From an uncultured Oscillospiraceae bacterium (GTDB lineage: Bacteria > Bacillota > Clostridia > Oscillospirales > Oscillospiraceae), in NCBI GenBank assembly GCA_934597165.1, contig CAKTQP010000016.1:1-40277 (forward strand): DNA of 40,277 nt, read 5' to 3'. The position numbers and the translations under genes are program-made. Positions 16,275 to 24,419 of this stretch are shown piece after piece. The notes under the pieces are model-generated. The model was not told the origin of the DNA and did not search any database. It worked only from the letters and a program-made list of their open reading frames with translations. Each line of letters begins with the position of its first letter. The stretch's first letter is position 1.

Positions 16275-16937
16275 ATGAGAAGTCGTTTTGACGAACAGTT
16301 AGCGCTGCTCAACGAGCAGCTGATCGAAATGGGCGCCCTGTGCGAGGAGGTCATCGAAATGTCCTCCCAGGCACTGACCGAGGGGGACAAGGAGCTTGCC
16401 AAGCAGGTGGCGCCTCTGGATTCCGAGATTGACCAGAAGGAGCGCAACATCGAGTCCCTCTGCCTGCGCCTGCTCCTCCAGCAGCAGCCGGTGGCCACCG
16501 ACCTGCGGAAAATTTCCTCCGCCTTGAAGATGATCACCGACATGGAACGCATCGGCGACCAGGCCGAGGACATCGCTGAGATCGTCCAGTTCCTGGACGA
16601 ACCGGCCAAGGAAGAAGCCCTCATCCACAAGGACGGCCAGCTGCGGGAGATGGCCAAAGCCACCATCCGCATGGTCACCGAGAGCATCCACGCCTACGTC
16701 AAACACGACGTGACCCTGGCGGAACAGGTCCTCAAGGAGGACGACATCGTGGACGAGTACTTCGCCCAGGTGAAGCGGCAGCTCATCGACAAGATCGCCG
16801 CCAACCCGGCGGAAGGGGAGTACGCCCTGGACTTGCTGATGATCGCCAAGTACTTCGAGCGCATCGGCGACCACGCCGAGAACATTGCCGAGTGGGTCAT
16901 CTTCATGGTCACCGGCGAGCATAAAGAGGGCACCTGA
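16275..16937 (+). CDS. phoU: Phosphate signalling complex protein PhoU
   Basis: A 220-residue all-helical protein made of two PhoU repeats; the metal-binding motifs are MITDMERIGDQAEDIAE and AKYFERIGDHAENIAEW. It links the Pst transporter to the phosphate-sensing kinase and keeps the Pho response off when phosphate is plentiful (family knowledge). The ATG one base after the pstB stop is preferred over an in-frame TTG that overlaps pstB, because GGGAGG is correctly spaced for it. No phoR/phoP-type sensor pair is in the window. Confidence 0.94.
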   Translation: MRSRFDEQLALLNEQLIEMGALCEEVIEMSSQALTEGDKELAKQVAPLDSEIDQKERNIESLCLRLLLQQQPVATDLRKISSALKMITDMERIGDQAEDIAEIVQFLDEPAKEEALIHKDGQLREMAKATIRMVTESIHAYVKHDVTLAEQVLKEDDIVDEYFAQVKRQLIDKIAANPAEGEYALDLLMIAKYFERIGDHAENIAEWVIFMVTGEHKEGT

Positions 16938-16946
16938 TGCCCGGAA

Positions 16947-16986
16947 GCGTCCCGTCACCGAGGGTGGCGGGACGCGCTGCATTTTT
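16947..16986 (+). terminator. Terminator of the pst-phoU operon
   Basis: A 13-bp stem (GCGTCCCGTCACC / GGTGGCGGGACGC, one G-T pair), three-base loop, with ATTTTT starting six bases after the stem. The delayed T run makes it slightly less certain. Confidence 0.75.
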
Positions 16987-17005
16987 GCCATACGAAGAAA
17001 AAGCG

Positions 17006-17034
17006 TTGTCAATCTCTGTCTTTCATGCTATGAT
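17006..17034 (+). promoter_or_regulatory. Promoter of the soluble PTS operon
   Basis: TTGTCA (17006-17011), 17-bp spacer, TATGAT (17029-17034) with an extended TG at 17026-17027. Leader of about 60 nt. No cre-like catabolite site was recognised nearby. Confidence 0.75.
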
Positions 17035-17103
17035 GGTAGACGTGAAAAAACGCCGCCGACCGAGTTTTTCGGCACCGAGCGGAGCGGAAAAGGGGTAACA
17101 GTC

Positions 17104-17562
17104 ATGAAGATCACAGCACTTCTCCCGCCGGAGGCCATCGTCGTCCGCGCGGATGTGCAGACCAAGGAGGCCGCCATCGACCTACTGGCAGAGCTCCACG
17201 ACCAGGTGGGGCACCTGTCCGACCGGGATGCCTACAAACAGGACGTCTGGAAACGGGAAGGGGAGTGCGTCACCGCCATCGGCATGGGCATGGCCATCCC
17301 CCACGCCAAGAGCAACGCCGTGAAGACGCCGGGTCTGGCCGCCATCACCGTCCCAGACGGCATCGACTGCCACGCCCTGGACGGTCAGCCCACCCGCCTG
17401 CTGTTCATGATCGCCGCCCCGGACGACGGCGACCTGCATTTGCAGATGCTGTCCGGCCTCATGACCCTCCTCATGGAGGAGGAGCGCCGGGAACGGCTGG
17501 TGCAGGCGACCACGCCGGAGGCATTTCTGGCGGAGCTGGAAGCGGCGGAAGCACAGGCGTAA
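17104..17562 (+). CDS. PTS fructose-type IIA domain protein (PtsN-like)
   Basis: A 152-residue stand-alone IIA domain (PTS_EIIA_2). The phosphorylation site is His67 in GMGMAIPHAKSN. It would take phosphate from the HPr encoded next. No IIB or IIC gene is present here, so it either serves a sugar permease encoded elsewhere or acts as a regulator, as PtsN does in other bacteria. The start follows AAAGGGG. It is first in an operon with HPr and Enzyme I, a gene order that puts the whole soluble phosphorelay under one promoter. Confidence 0.88.
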   Translation: MKITALLPPEAIVVRADVQTKEAAIDLLAELHDQVGHLSDRDAYKQDVWKREGECVTAIGMGMAIPHAKSNAVKTPGLAAITVPDGIDCHALDGQPTRLLFMIAAPDDGDLHLQMLSGLMTLLMEEERRERLVQATTPEAFLAELEAAEAQA

Positions 17563-17587
17563 CTTTGCAGAGAAAGAGGGAACAGGA

Positions 17588-17854
17588 ATGGTATCCAGAC
17601 AGATCACGATCGTCAATCGGGACGGTTTTCATATGAGAGCGGCAGGGGACTTCGCCAAAGCCATGGCGACCTTCAACAGTGAAGTCACCGTCTCCTCCGC
17701 CGCCAAGAGCGTCAACGGCAAGAGCATGATGCACCTCATCGCCTCCGGCTTCCAGAAGGGCACCGAGCTGACCATCCAGTGCGAAGGCCCCGACGAGGCC
17801 GCCCAGCTGGAAGCGGCCTGCGCGATGATCGCCTCCGGGTTTGGTGAAGCATGA
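17588..17854 (+). CDS. ptsH: HPr phosphocarrier protein
   Basis: An 88-residue HPr. His15 and Arg17 are present (DGFHMRAAGDF, where GLHARPA is usual; Ala16 is Met and Pro18 is Ala), and Ser46 is present at the expected place (VNGKSMMHL). It should therefore accept phosphate from Enzyme I at His15 and could be a target of HPr kinase at Ser46. It overlaps ptsI by four bases (ATGA). It is the conventional one of two HPr genes in the window; compare the gene ending at 19899. Confidence 0.9.
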   Translation: MVSRQITIVNRDGFHMRAAGDFAKAMATFNSEVTVSSAAKSVNGKSMMHLIASGFQKGTELTIQCEGPDEAAQLEAACAMIASGFGEA

Positions 17855-19563
17855 GCGGGCAGACAGCACCCCTGTCGGGCATCCCCGCCTCCCACGGCAT
17901 CGGCATCGGCACCGCCGTCCTCCTGCGTCCCCAGAGCCTGACCTATGAACCCCACCCGGTGGAGGACAAGGTGGCGGAGAAACAGCGCCTCCAGGCCGCC
18001 ATCCAGCGGTTCATCCAGGACACCCAAGCCGTGGCCGACACCTTCGGCAAACGCCTGGACGCCCGTGACGCGGAGATTCTCACCGGCCACATCGACATGA
18101 TACAGGACCCGTTCCTGCAGGAGGAGATGTGGAACCGCATCGACGAGGGCATGTGCGCGGAAGCGGCGGCGGAAGCGGTGTTGGAGATGTTCAAGGCGCT
18201 GTTCCAAAGCTCCGAGGTGGAGCTGATCCAGCAGCGTGCCACCGACGTGGAGGACATCAAACAGAAGCTGCTGGAAATCCTGTTGGGCGTGGAACAGCTG
18301 GATTTGAAACACCTGCCCCAAAACAGCGTCCTGGTGGTGGACGACCTGACCCCCTCCATGACCGCGGAGATGGATCACGACAGCGTGGTGGGCATCGTCA
18401 CCCAGCGTGGTGGCATCACCTCCCATTCGGCCATCCTGTCCCGTGCCCTGGGCATCCCCGCTGTCCTCAGCGTCCCGGACGTTTTGGAGGCAGTGCAGGA
18501 GGGTGCCACCGTCATCGTGGACGGCACAAAGGGCGCCGTGCTGGTGGAGCCGGACGCAGCCACATTGGAGCAGTACCAGACCTACCAGGCCAGTGCCGCG
18601 GCGAAAAAGCAGCAGCTGGAGCAGTTCCGCGGACGCCCCACCCAGACCAGAGATGGCAAGCCCATGCAGGTGCTGGCCAACATCGGCACCCCGCCGGAGG
18701 CCGTCCAGGTCACCCAGCAGGACGGGGAAGGGGTGGGTCTGTTCCGCACCGAGTTCCTCTACATGAACCGCACCGAAGCGCCGGACGAGGCCACCCAGTA
18801 CCAGGCGTACCGGCAGGTGTGCGAGGAGCTCAGCGGCAAGCCGGTCATCATCCGCACCCTGGACGTAGGCGGTGACAAGGACATCCCCTACCTCCACCTG
18901 GAGCCGGAGGACAACCCCTTCCTAGGCTGCCGCGCTGTCCGCTACTGCCTCCGCAACCCGGACACCTTCCGCACCCAGCTCACCGCCCTCATGCGAGCGG
19001 GTGCAGAGAGCGGCGGACAGCTGTGGGTCATGCTCCCCATGGTGGCCACCGTCACCGAGTTCAAAGCGGCGCGCACCCTGGCGGAGGACATCGCCAAGGA
19101 AACCGGCCTGCCCCTGCCCAAGCTGGGCACCATGATCGAGACCCCAGCAGCCATGCTCATGGCGGACGTGCTGGCCAAATACTGCGACTTTTTCAGCATC
19201 GGCACCAACGACCTCATCCAGTACCTGATGGCCGCCGACCGGGGCAATCCCAACGTGGCCTACCTGTACCAAGCCTGCGACCCGGCAGTGCTCCGCGCCC
19301 TCCGGTCAGTCATCCAGGCAGGCGTCCGGGCGGGCATCCCGGTGGGGCTGTGCGGGGAGATGGCGTCGGACGCGCTGCTCATCCCGGTGCTCCTGGGCTT
19401 CGGCTTGGAACGGTTCTCCGTTAGCCCCTCCGCCATCCTGAACACCCGACGGGAGATCAGCCGTTGGAGCCTCCAGGAGGCGCAGGAGATCGCGGAGCAC
19501 GCCCTGACCCTGGAGACCGCCGCCCAGGTGGCCGCGTACCTCAACCAGGTGCAGGAGCGGTAA
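17851..19563 (+). CDS. ptsI: PTS Enzyme I (PEP-protein phosphotransferase)
   Basis: A 570-residue full-length cytosolic Enzyme I. The N-terminal HPr-binding and phospho-His domain has His192 in GGITSHSAILSRALGIPAV. The C-terminal PEP-binding barrel shows DGEGVGLFRTEFLYMNR, GTMIETPAAML, FFSIGTNDLIQYLMAADR and GLCGEMASD with the catalytic Cys. It transfers phosphate from PEP to HPr. It is coupled to ptsH by a four-base overlap and followed by a strong two-way terminator. Confidence 0.96.
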   Translation: MSGQTAPLSGIPASHGIGIGTAVLLRPQSLTYEPHPVEDKVAEKQRLQAAIQRFIQDTQAVADTFGKRLDARDAEILTGHIDMIQDPFLQEEMWNRIDEGMCAEAAAEAVLEMFKALFQSSEVELIQQRATDVEDIKQKLLEILLGVEQLDLKHLPQNSVLVVDDLTPSMTAEMDHDSVVGIVTQRGGITSHSAILSRALGIPAVLSVPDVLEAVQEGATVIVDGTKGAVLVEPDAATLEQYQTYQASAAAKKQQLEQFRGRPTQTRDGKPMQVLANIGTPPEAVQVTQQDGEGVGLFRTEFLYMNRTEAPDEATQYQAYRQVCEELSGKPVIIRTLDVGGDKDIPYLHLEPEDNPFLGCRAVRYCLRNPDTFRTQLTALMRAGAESGGQLWVMLPMVATVTEFKAARTLAEDIAKETGLPLPKLGTMIETPAAMLMADVLAKYCDFFSIGTNDLIQYLMAADRGNPNVAYLYQACDPAVLRALRSVIQAGVRAGIPVGLCGEMASDALLIPVLLGFGLERFSVSPSAILNTRREISRWSLQEAQEIAEHALTLETAAQVAAYLNQVQER

Positions 19564-19574
19564 GATTGCAACAA

Positions 19575-19618
19575 AAAAACACGAAACGCTGTGGGTTTGC
19601 TTGGCGTTTCGTGTTTTT
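19575..19618. terminator. Bidirectional terminator between ptsI and the second HPr gene
   Basis: A perfect 15-bp stem (AAAAACACGAAACGC / GCGTTTCGTGTTTTT) with a 14-base loop, sitting between convergent genes 12 bp after ptsI and 3 bp from the minus-strand stop. Confidence 0.9.
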
Positions 19619-19620
19619 GA

Positions 19621-19899
19621 TTATTTGTGAGGCAGTTCATTCAGCTCGTTCTCAATGAAATCCACGAACAGAGCCAGCGCTTCCTCTTCCTTCTTGCCGT
19701 CACAGCACAGGGTCACTTCCGAGTCCTTCTTCAGGTAGTTGGCCATCAAGTCCACCACGTTCTTGGCGTTGATGTCCTTGCCCTTGTAGTTGATCCAGAT
19801 CTTGCACTCGTAAAACTTGCTCAGCCGGTCGCTGATCATCACCGACGGGAGCATATGCAGGCCGTATTCACAGGTGATCTTGACTTTTTTGGAAACCAT
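19621..19899 (-). CDS. Atypical HPr-like protein (His15 kept, Arg17 and Ser46 lost)
   Basis: A 92-residue single HPr domain. His15 is kept in YGLHMLPSVMIS, but the normally invariant Arg17 is Leu and the regulatory Ser46 position is Asn (INAKNVVDLM). It is therefore neither ordinary HPr nor Crh, which keeps Ser46 and loses His15. It may be a poor or specialised phosphate acceptor, or a binding protein only. It is convergent with the PTS operon, has its own strong promoter, and is monocistronic. It is richer in Lys, Cys and aromatic residues than the upstream HPr. Confidence 0.85.
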   Translation of the reverse strand: MVSKKVKITCEYGLHMLPSVMISDRLSKFYECKIWINYKGKDINAKNVVDLMANYLKKDSEVTLCCDGKKEEEALALFVDFIENELNELPHK

Positions 19900-19988
19900 C
19901 GTATCTCTTTCCCCCTAAACGCTGCGCATCCAGCACGACGCCCTTACTCGCCGCATTTCCCGCCGGAGCGCAAGATGATTTACCTCAA

Positions 19989-20017
19989 ATTATACCATAG
20001 AACCCCCGTCGGTTCAA
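19989..20017 (-). promoter_or_regulatory. Promoter of the atypical HPr gene
   Basis: Minus strand TTGAAC (20012-20017), 17-bp spacer, TATAAT (19989-19994), with an extended TGG before the -10. Leader of about 80 nt. Confidence 0.75.
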
Positions 20018-20050
20018 GGAAACGCCCCTTGAAATTTTCGCCCCGTTCCA

Positions 20051-20079
20051 TGGACAATCCCGCCCAAACCACGTATAAT
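20051..20079 (+). promoter_or_regulatory. Promoter of cinA
   Basis: TGGACA (20051-20056), 17-bp spacer, TATAAT (20074-20079). Divergent from the HPr-like promoter, with about 33 bp between the two -35 elements. Confidence 0.75.
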
Positions 20080-20096
20080 AAAGGTTGCGCGAATAC

Positions 20097-20120
20097 CGAC
20101 CTGGGCGGCCGCCTGGGTCG
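20097..20120 (+). other. GC-rich palindrome in the cinA leader
   Basis: CGACC / GGTCG arms around a perfect GGCGGCCGCC palindrome. It would form a stable hairpin just after the transcription start, 45 bp before cinA. Function unknown; it could affect translation or mRNA stability. Confidence 0.4.
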
Positions 20121-20166
20121 AGACGATACGAAAAAATATCCGGAAATTTGGAAAGGAGACTGAGCT

Positions 20167-21426
20167 ATGACCGCTGAGATTTTGAGCGTGGGAACCGAAT
20201 TGCTGCTGGGCGACATCATCAACACCAACGCGGCGTACATCGCCAAGGAGCTGGCCACCATGGGCATCGACCTGTACCACCAGACGGTGGTGGGGGACAA
20301 CCCGGAGCGGCTGAAAAAGGCCCTTCACGACGCCTTCGACCGGGCCGACCTGGTCATCACCACCGGCGGCCTTGGCCCCACCTTTGACGACGTGACCAAG
20401 GAGACGGTAGCGGCCTATTTCGGCGCCAAAATGGTGCGCAACGAGGAGGCCATGGAGCGCATCGCAGGTTACTACGCCAAGCGCGGCATCGAGCTGACTC
20501 CCAACACCCGCAAGCAGGCGGAGGTGCCGGAAGGCTGCACCGTGTTCCAGAACAACCAGGGCACCGCCCCCGGTCTGGCCATGGAAGGGAAGGGCAAGCT
20601 GGTCATCATGCTCCCCGGCCCGCCCAAAGAGATGATCCCCATGTTCACCGACTCCGCCATGCCCTACCTGAGCCGCTATTCCGGCAAGACCATCGTCTCC
20701 CACACCATCCACTTTTTCGGCATCGGCGAGAGCCTGCTGGAATCTCGGATGCACGAGTATATGCTGGCTCACAAGAACCCGTCGGTGGCGCCCTACGCCA
20801 AGGACGGGGAAGTGCAGGTGCGGGTGACTGCGTCGGCACCCAGCCACGAGGAGGCGGAGAAGATGCTCCAGCCGGTGGTGGCGGAGATCTGCCGGGACTA
20901 TGGCAAGTACCTGTACGGCGTGGACATCGGCACCATGCAGAAGGCGCTGGTGGCGGAGCTGCAAAAGAAGCACCTGACCATCGCCGTGGCCGAGGGCGCC
21001 TCCGGCGGCAATCTGGCCAAGCGCATCACCGACGTGCCCGGCAGCGACCAGGTCTTTGAGATGGGCGTGGTCACCAATACCGCCCGCGCACGGGAAGTGC
21101 TGGCCGGGGTGGATGCCCAGGTCATGGAGACCTACGGTGTCTACTCCCAGGAGACTGCCCGCGCCATGGCGCAGGGCATCCGCCGTCTCTCCGGAGCGGA
21201 CATCGGCGTGGCCATCACCGCCCGCACTGGCCTGGAATCGGACTCCGCCGGACAGGAGCTGGGTCTTGCCTACATTGCCGTGGACAGCGATGCCTATCAG
21301 CACGTGACCAAGGTGGATCTGGCCGGCAACCGCTCCGCTCAGAGCGAGTTCGTCCGCTACGTCAGCTCCTCTTCCGCCCTGTGGAACGGCCTGAAGGCCG
21401 CTTGGAAGAGCGGTTCCGCCAACTAA
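20167..21426 (+). CDS. cinA: CinA family protein (competence/damage-inducible protein A)
   Basis: A 419-residue two-domain protein of standard length. The N-terminal half is the MoCF-like domain (GTELLLGDIINTNAAY, TTGGLGPTFDDVTKE, GTAPGLAME, LPGPPKEM). The C-terminal half is the CinA/PncC domain, which in active members deamidates NMN. Here the catalytic-site sequence usually written ESCTGG reads EGASGG, and the later YSNxxK reads NTARAR, so the Ser and Lys thought to do catalysis look lost. The first domain may still work as a pyrophosphatase. GGAGAC precedes the ATG. It is monocistronic. Confidence 0.92.
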   Translation: MTAEILSVGTELLLGDIINTNAAYIAKELATMGIDLYHQTVVGDNPERLKKALHDAFDRADLVITTGGLGPTFDDVTKETVAAYFGAKMVRNEEAMERIAGYYAKRGIELTPNTRKQAEVPEGCTVFQNNQGTAPGLAMEGKGKLVIMLPGPPKEMIPMFTDSAMPYLSRYSGKTIVSHTIHFFGIGESLLESRMHEYMLAHKNPSVAPYAKDGEVQVRVTASAPSHEEAEKMLQPVVAEICRDYGKYLYGVDIGTMQKALVAELQKKHLTIAVAEGASGGNLAKRITDVPGSDQVFEMGVVTNTARAREVLAGVDAQVMETYGVYSQETARAMAQGIRRLSGADIGVAITARTGLESDSAGQELGLAYIAVDSDAYQHVTKVDLAGNRSAQSEFVRYVSSSSALWNGLKAAWKSGSAN

Positions 21427-21433
21427 CATAATA

Positions 21434-21475
21434 AAACCCGGTCAACTGCCCGGAACGGACGGCTGATCGGGTTTT
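21434..21475. terminator. Terminator between cinA and the convergent HAD gene
   Basis: AAACCCGGTCA pairs with TGATCGGGTTT (one G-T pair), then TTTTT, 8 bp after the cinA stop. The A run upstream may let it serve the minus-strand gene as well. Confidence 0.75.
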
Positions 21476-21492
21476 TCTGTGGTCGTGTGGGT

Positions 21493-22176
21493 TCAGGCGT
21501 GGCAGGCGTCCCCGCGGTGGGCGAAGCGTCCCACGAAGTCCGGCTCCGCTAGAGCGTCCTCGAAGCTGGTCAGATAGGCGTCGCACAGCTGCTCCAGCTC
21601 CGGTCGGTGCTGGGCGAACAGCTCATCGTAGCAGGCCACCACCTGCATCCCCGCCGTGCAGGCCCCCTGGCAGGCCACCGGGGAGTCGTCGAAGAACAGC
21701 ACGTCCCCAGGGACGGTGTTCATCTGCTCCGCCACCCACAGGAAACCCTCCGGCTTGCTCTTCTCGATGTTGAGCTTCCGGACGAAGAAAATGTCCCGGA
21801 AATAGCGCAAAATCTGGTGATGTGCCAACGCGGCCAGGCACAACGGCTCCTCGCAGGAGGTGTAGATGTACATCTCATACCCGGCGTCAGCGCAGCGCTT
21901 CAAAAAGGACCACACACCGGGCTTCAGGGGGATGGTGTGCCCATAGGCGTGCTGCGCCGCCTCCATCCACTCCGCCATGATGTCCTCCTCGCTCTCTTCC
22001 AGGCCGCAGTATTCCTTAGTGAACTTGGCAGCCAGGGGGAAGGTGGCGTAGATGACCCCCTCGTTGTAGGCGTCGGTCAGTTCGAAGCCGCGCTTTTCCA
22101 GAAACGCCCGGTCGATGTCCTGCCAGATGTGGTTGGAGTCGATGAGGGTGCCGTCCAGGTCGAATAACAGTTTCAT
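21493..22176 (-). CDS. HAD-superfamily phosphatase (phosphoglycolate phosphatase-like)
   Basis: A 227-residue cytosolic HAD hydrolase. Motif I is FDLDGTLIDSN with the nucleophile Asp and the acid/base Asp; motif II is the YIYTSCE region; motif III is the Lys in KSKPEG; motif IV is VLFFDDSP. A helical cap lies between motif I and motif II. The substrate is not predictable from sequence. The ATG behind GGAGAG is chosen over an open frame extending far upstream into mpg. It begins 11 bp after the mpg stop, so the two are probably co-transcribed, though a functional link is not obvious. Confidence 0.85.
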   Translation of the reverse strand: MKLLFDLDGTLIDSNHIWQDIDRAFLEKRGFELTDAYNEGVIYATFPLAAKFTKEYCGLEESEEDIMAEWMEAAQHAYGHTIPLKPGVWSFLKRCADAGYEMYIYTSCEEPLCLAALAHHQILRYFRDIFFVRKLNIEKSKPEGFLWVAEQMNTVPGDVLFFDDSPVACQGACTAGMQVVACYDELFAQHRPELEQLCDAYLTSFEDALAEPDFVGRFAHRGDACHA

Positions 22177-22187
22177 AGGTGCTCTCC

Positions 22188-22817
22188 TTATTCGGTAACA
22201 TAAAACCGCCACGGGAAGTCGATGGCCTCCTGGGCGTAGTCGATGCCAATGCGTTTGCCCACGTGGATCTCTGTGGGGATTTTTTGCGGTTCCGGCGGAA
22301 GCCCCAGGTCGGCCAGGGACTCGCACACGAACAGCGTGTCCCCCGTGGCGTCCAAGCCGTTTTCCGAACGGGTCAGGGACAACCCCTTGCACAGCTTGCC
22401 GGGGCCGTTGAGGAAGTTCTTTCTCTGGTAGGCGGACAGCTCCCTGGTGCCCTTGCCGAAGCGCAGGTGGGAGATGACCTCCTGATTCCAGCAGGCATGT
22501 CCGCCCCGCAGCAGCACCGCCGCCGGTTCGCCCTCCGCCTCGGTGACCAGGTTCAGACAGTGGTGCATCCCGTAGATGAGGTAGATATATGCCGTGCCCG
22601 GGGCGGCGAACAACGTCTCCGTCCGCTGGGTGCGGCGGTACTGATAGGCGTGACACGCCTTGTCGCAGCGGCCGATGTAAGCCTCGGTCTCAGTGATGCG
22701 ACAGACCAGCAGTTGCCCGTCCAGTCGCCGCACCAGATACTTGCCCACCAGTTCTCGCGCCACCGTGCAGGTGTCGCGGTCATAAAAATCACGGAATAGC
22801 TTTGCCAAAACCCTCAC
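22188..22817 (-). CDS. mpg: DNA-3-methyladenine glycosylase (AAG/MPG family)
   Basis: A 209-residue base-excision repair enzyme. The catalytic core ITETEAYIGRCDKACHAY contains the Glu that activates water, followed by LFAAPGTAYIYLIYGMHHCLN and the product-binding segment RNFLNGPGKLCKGL (reads KNFLNGPGKLCKGL here). It removes alkylated purines such as 3-methyladenine and hypoxanthine. The start is probably the GTG at 22815-22817, but a nearby in-frame TTG is possible because the GAGGTGAGG sequence overlaps the start. It is divergent from ung, so two uracil/alkyl-base repair genes share one control region. Confidence 0.93.
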   Translation of the reverse strand: MRVLAKLFRDFYDRDTCTVARELVGKYLVRRLDGQLLVCRITETEAYIGRCDKACHAYQYRRTQRTETLFAAPGTAYIYLIYGMHHCLNLVTEAEGEPAAVLLRGGHACWNQEVISHLRFGKGTRELSAYQRKNFLNGPGKLCKGLSLTRSENGLDATGDTLFVCESLADLGLPPEPQKIPTEIHVGKRIGIDYAQEAIDFPWRFYVTE

Positions 22818-22830
22818 CTCGTGGTAGAAT
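22802..22830 (+). promoter_or_regulatory. Promoter of ung
   Basis: TTGCCA (22802-22807), 17-bp spacer, TAGAAT (22825-22830) with an extended TGG. The -35 overlaps the 5' end of the divergent mpg gene. Confidence 0.55.
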
Positions 22831-22869
22831 CATAACACAACATTTGCAGAATAGAAAGGAAAAGATGAG

Positions 22870-23556
22870 ATGAAGTTGAACGAACAGCTGGGCGCGTGGG
22901 CGCCCCTGTTGACCCCCATGCTGGAAGAGCCCTGGTGCAAAGACCTCTTCGCCCAGGTAGACGCCGCCTACCAGGCCGGCGACCCGCCTGTCTACCCGCC
23001 CAAAGAGGATCTGTTCACCGCCCTGCGCCTGACCCCGCCGGAGTCCGTGCGCTGCGTCATCCTGGGGCAGGACCCCTACCATGAGCCGGGACAAGCCCAC
23101 GGCCTGGCCTTCTCGGTGCAGAAGGGCGTCAAGATCCCCCCCAGCCTGCGGAACATCTACGCGGAGCTGGAGAGCGACCTGGGCTGCTACACCCCCAACC
23201 ACGGCTGCCTGACCAGCTGGGCGGAACACGGGGTGCTGCTGCTGAACAACGTCCTGACCGTGTACCAGGGCAAGGCCAACAGCCACAAAAAGTGGGGTTG
23301 GCAGAAGTTCACCGCCGGCATTTTAGCCGCCGTCCAGACCCTGCCCCAGCCGGTGGCCTACCTGCTGTGGGGGAGGGACGCCCAGCAGAAGACCAAAAAG
23401 CTGCCGGAGAGCGACGCCCCCCGGTTCGTGCTGGCCACCGCCCATCCCAGCCCTCTCTCCGCCACCCGCGGCTTCCTGGGCAGCCGTCCCTTCAGTCAGG
23501 TGAACCGCTTCCTGGTCTCCGCCGGCGACGACCCCATCCCTTGGTGGGAACTGTGA
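22870..23556 (+). CDS. ung: Uracil-DNA glycosylase, family 1
   Basis: A 228-residue repair enzyme. The water-activating motif GQDPYH has Asp68, and the DNA-intercalation loop HPSPLSATRGFLG has the catalytic His192; both are the family 1 signatures. LLLNNVLTV and the LLWGRDAQ segment complete the uracil pocket. It removes uracil arising from cytosine deamination or dUTP incorporation. GAAAGGAAAAG precedes the ATG. I see no clear terminator between it and the next operon. Confidence 0.96.
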   Translation: MKLNEQLGAWAPLLTPMLEEPWCKDLFAQVDAAYQAGDPPVYPPKEDLFTALRLTPPESVRCVILGQDPYHEPGQAHGLAFSVQKGVKIPPSLRNIYAELESDLGCYTPNHGCLTSWAEHGVLLLNNVLTVYQGKANSHKKWGWQKFTAGILAAVQTLPQPVAYLLWGRDAQQKTKKLPESDAPRFVLATAHPSPLSATRGFLGSRPFSQVNRFLVSAGDDPIPWWEL

Positions 23557-23660
23557 GAAATGGGGGAGTGGCGGGAAAGAGTGTCGAGACGGGTCGCAGA
23601 CTTTAATCGAATTGTAAGATTCTTTTTCCATATCGTAATAGCATTTTAACAATTCTATGG

Positions 23661-23666
23661 TACAAT
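23661..23666 (+). promoter_or_regulatory. Extended -10 promoter of the phospholipid operon
   Basis: TGGTACAAT with the -10 at 23661-23666; the -35 is poor. The region 23590-23680 is AT-rich and holds no gene. Confidence 0.45.
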
Positions 23667-23687
23667 GATAGTTGTTTTGGGTCTCCT

Positions 23688-24419
23688 ATGGGGACTCGTG
23701 AGAGCAAACACTGTGTGGATATTGAAAAAACGCTTATGAACTTAACCCAAACCCCTCCTTGGCGTCTCGCCAACAAACTCCTGCCCTCCTACGCCATCCT
23801 GCCCCTCCTCCTCTGTCCCATCCTGAACCTGCTGGTCTACAACGGCGGACAGCTGCTGGCAAAGGGGCATGAGCACTACGACTTCACCCTGCCCATGGAG
23901 GAAGGGCTGCCGGTGGTGCCGGCGTGGACCATCGTGTACGTAGGCTGCTTTGCCGTGTGGGTCATCAACTTCATCCTGGTCTGCCGGGAGAACCGGGACA
24001 TCTGTTACCGCTTCCTGGCCTCCGAAGCCATCGCCAAAGTCATCTGCGGCCTGTTCTTCGTCTTCCTGCCCACCACCAACGTGCGGCCGGAGCTGACTGG
24101 GAGCGACCCCTTCACCTGGGTGCTGGGCGTGATCTATTTCTTAGATCGCCCCGTGAACCTGTTCCCGTCCATCCACTGTATGGACGTCTGGTTCGCCTGG
24201 CGGGGGCTGCTGCCCTGTGAGAAGGTGCCACGGGCGTACAAGTATTTCTCGTTCGTTTTTGCAGTGCTGGTCTTCTGCTCGGTGCTGTTTACCAAGCAAC
24301 ACGTGATCGTAGACATCCTGGGCGGCGTCCTGGTGGCGGAGGTCGGCTTCCTGCTGGCCAAGGTCATCCCAGTCGCCAAGCTCTATGAGCGGATGAATGC
24401 GTGGATAGGAGTCAAATGA
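23688..24419 (+). CDS. PAP2-family membrane phosphatase
   Basis: Up to 243 residues with about five or six membrane segments. PAP2 motifs are PSIHCMDVWF (the PSxH motif) and KQHVIVDILGG (the HxxxxD motif); the first motif is only roughly matched (NVRPEL). The family dephosphorylates phosphatidate or related lipids, or transfers lipid head groups. The start is uncertain: neither the ATG at 23688 nor the one at 23736 has a Shine-Dalgarno sequence, and the predicted transcription start is near 23673. It overlaps the next gene by four bases and heads a four-gene lipid operon, which supports a phospholipid role. Confidence 0.8.
   Translation: MGTRESKHCVDIEKTLMNLTQTPPWRLANKLLPSYAILPLLLCPILNLLVYNGGQLLAKGHEHYDFTLPMEEGLPVVPAWTIVYVGCFAVWVINFILVCRENRDICYRFLASEAIAKVICGLFFVFLPTTNVRPELTGSDPFTWVLGVIYFLDRPVNLFPSIHCMDVWFAWRGLLPCEKVPRAYKYFSFVFAVLVFCSVLFTKQHVIVDILGGVLVAEVGFLLAKVIPVAKLYERMNAWIGVK

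Noticed and set aside
17104..19563. Dihydroxyacetone kinase-type PTS (DhaM)
   Set aside because: The IIA is of the fructose/PtsN type with the GMGMAIPHA site, and no dhaK or dhaL gene is near.
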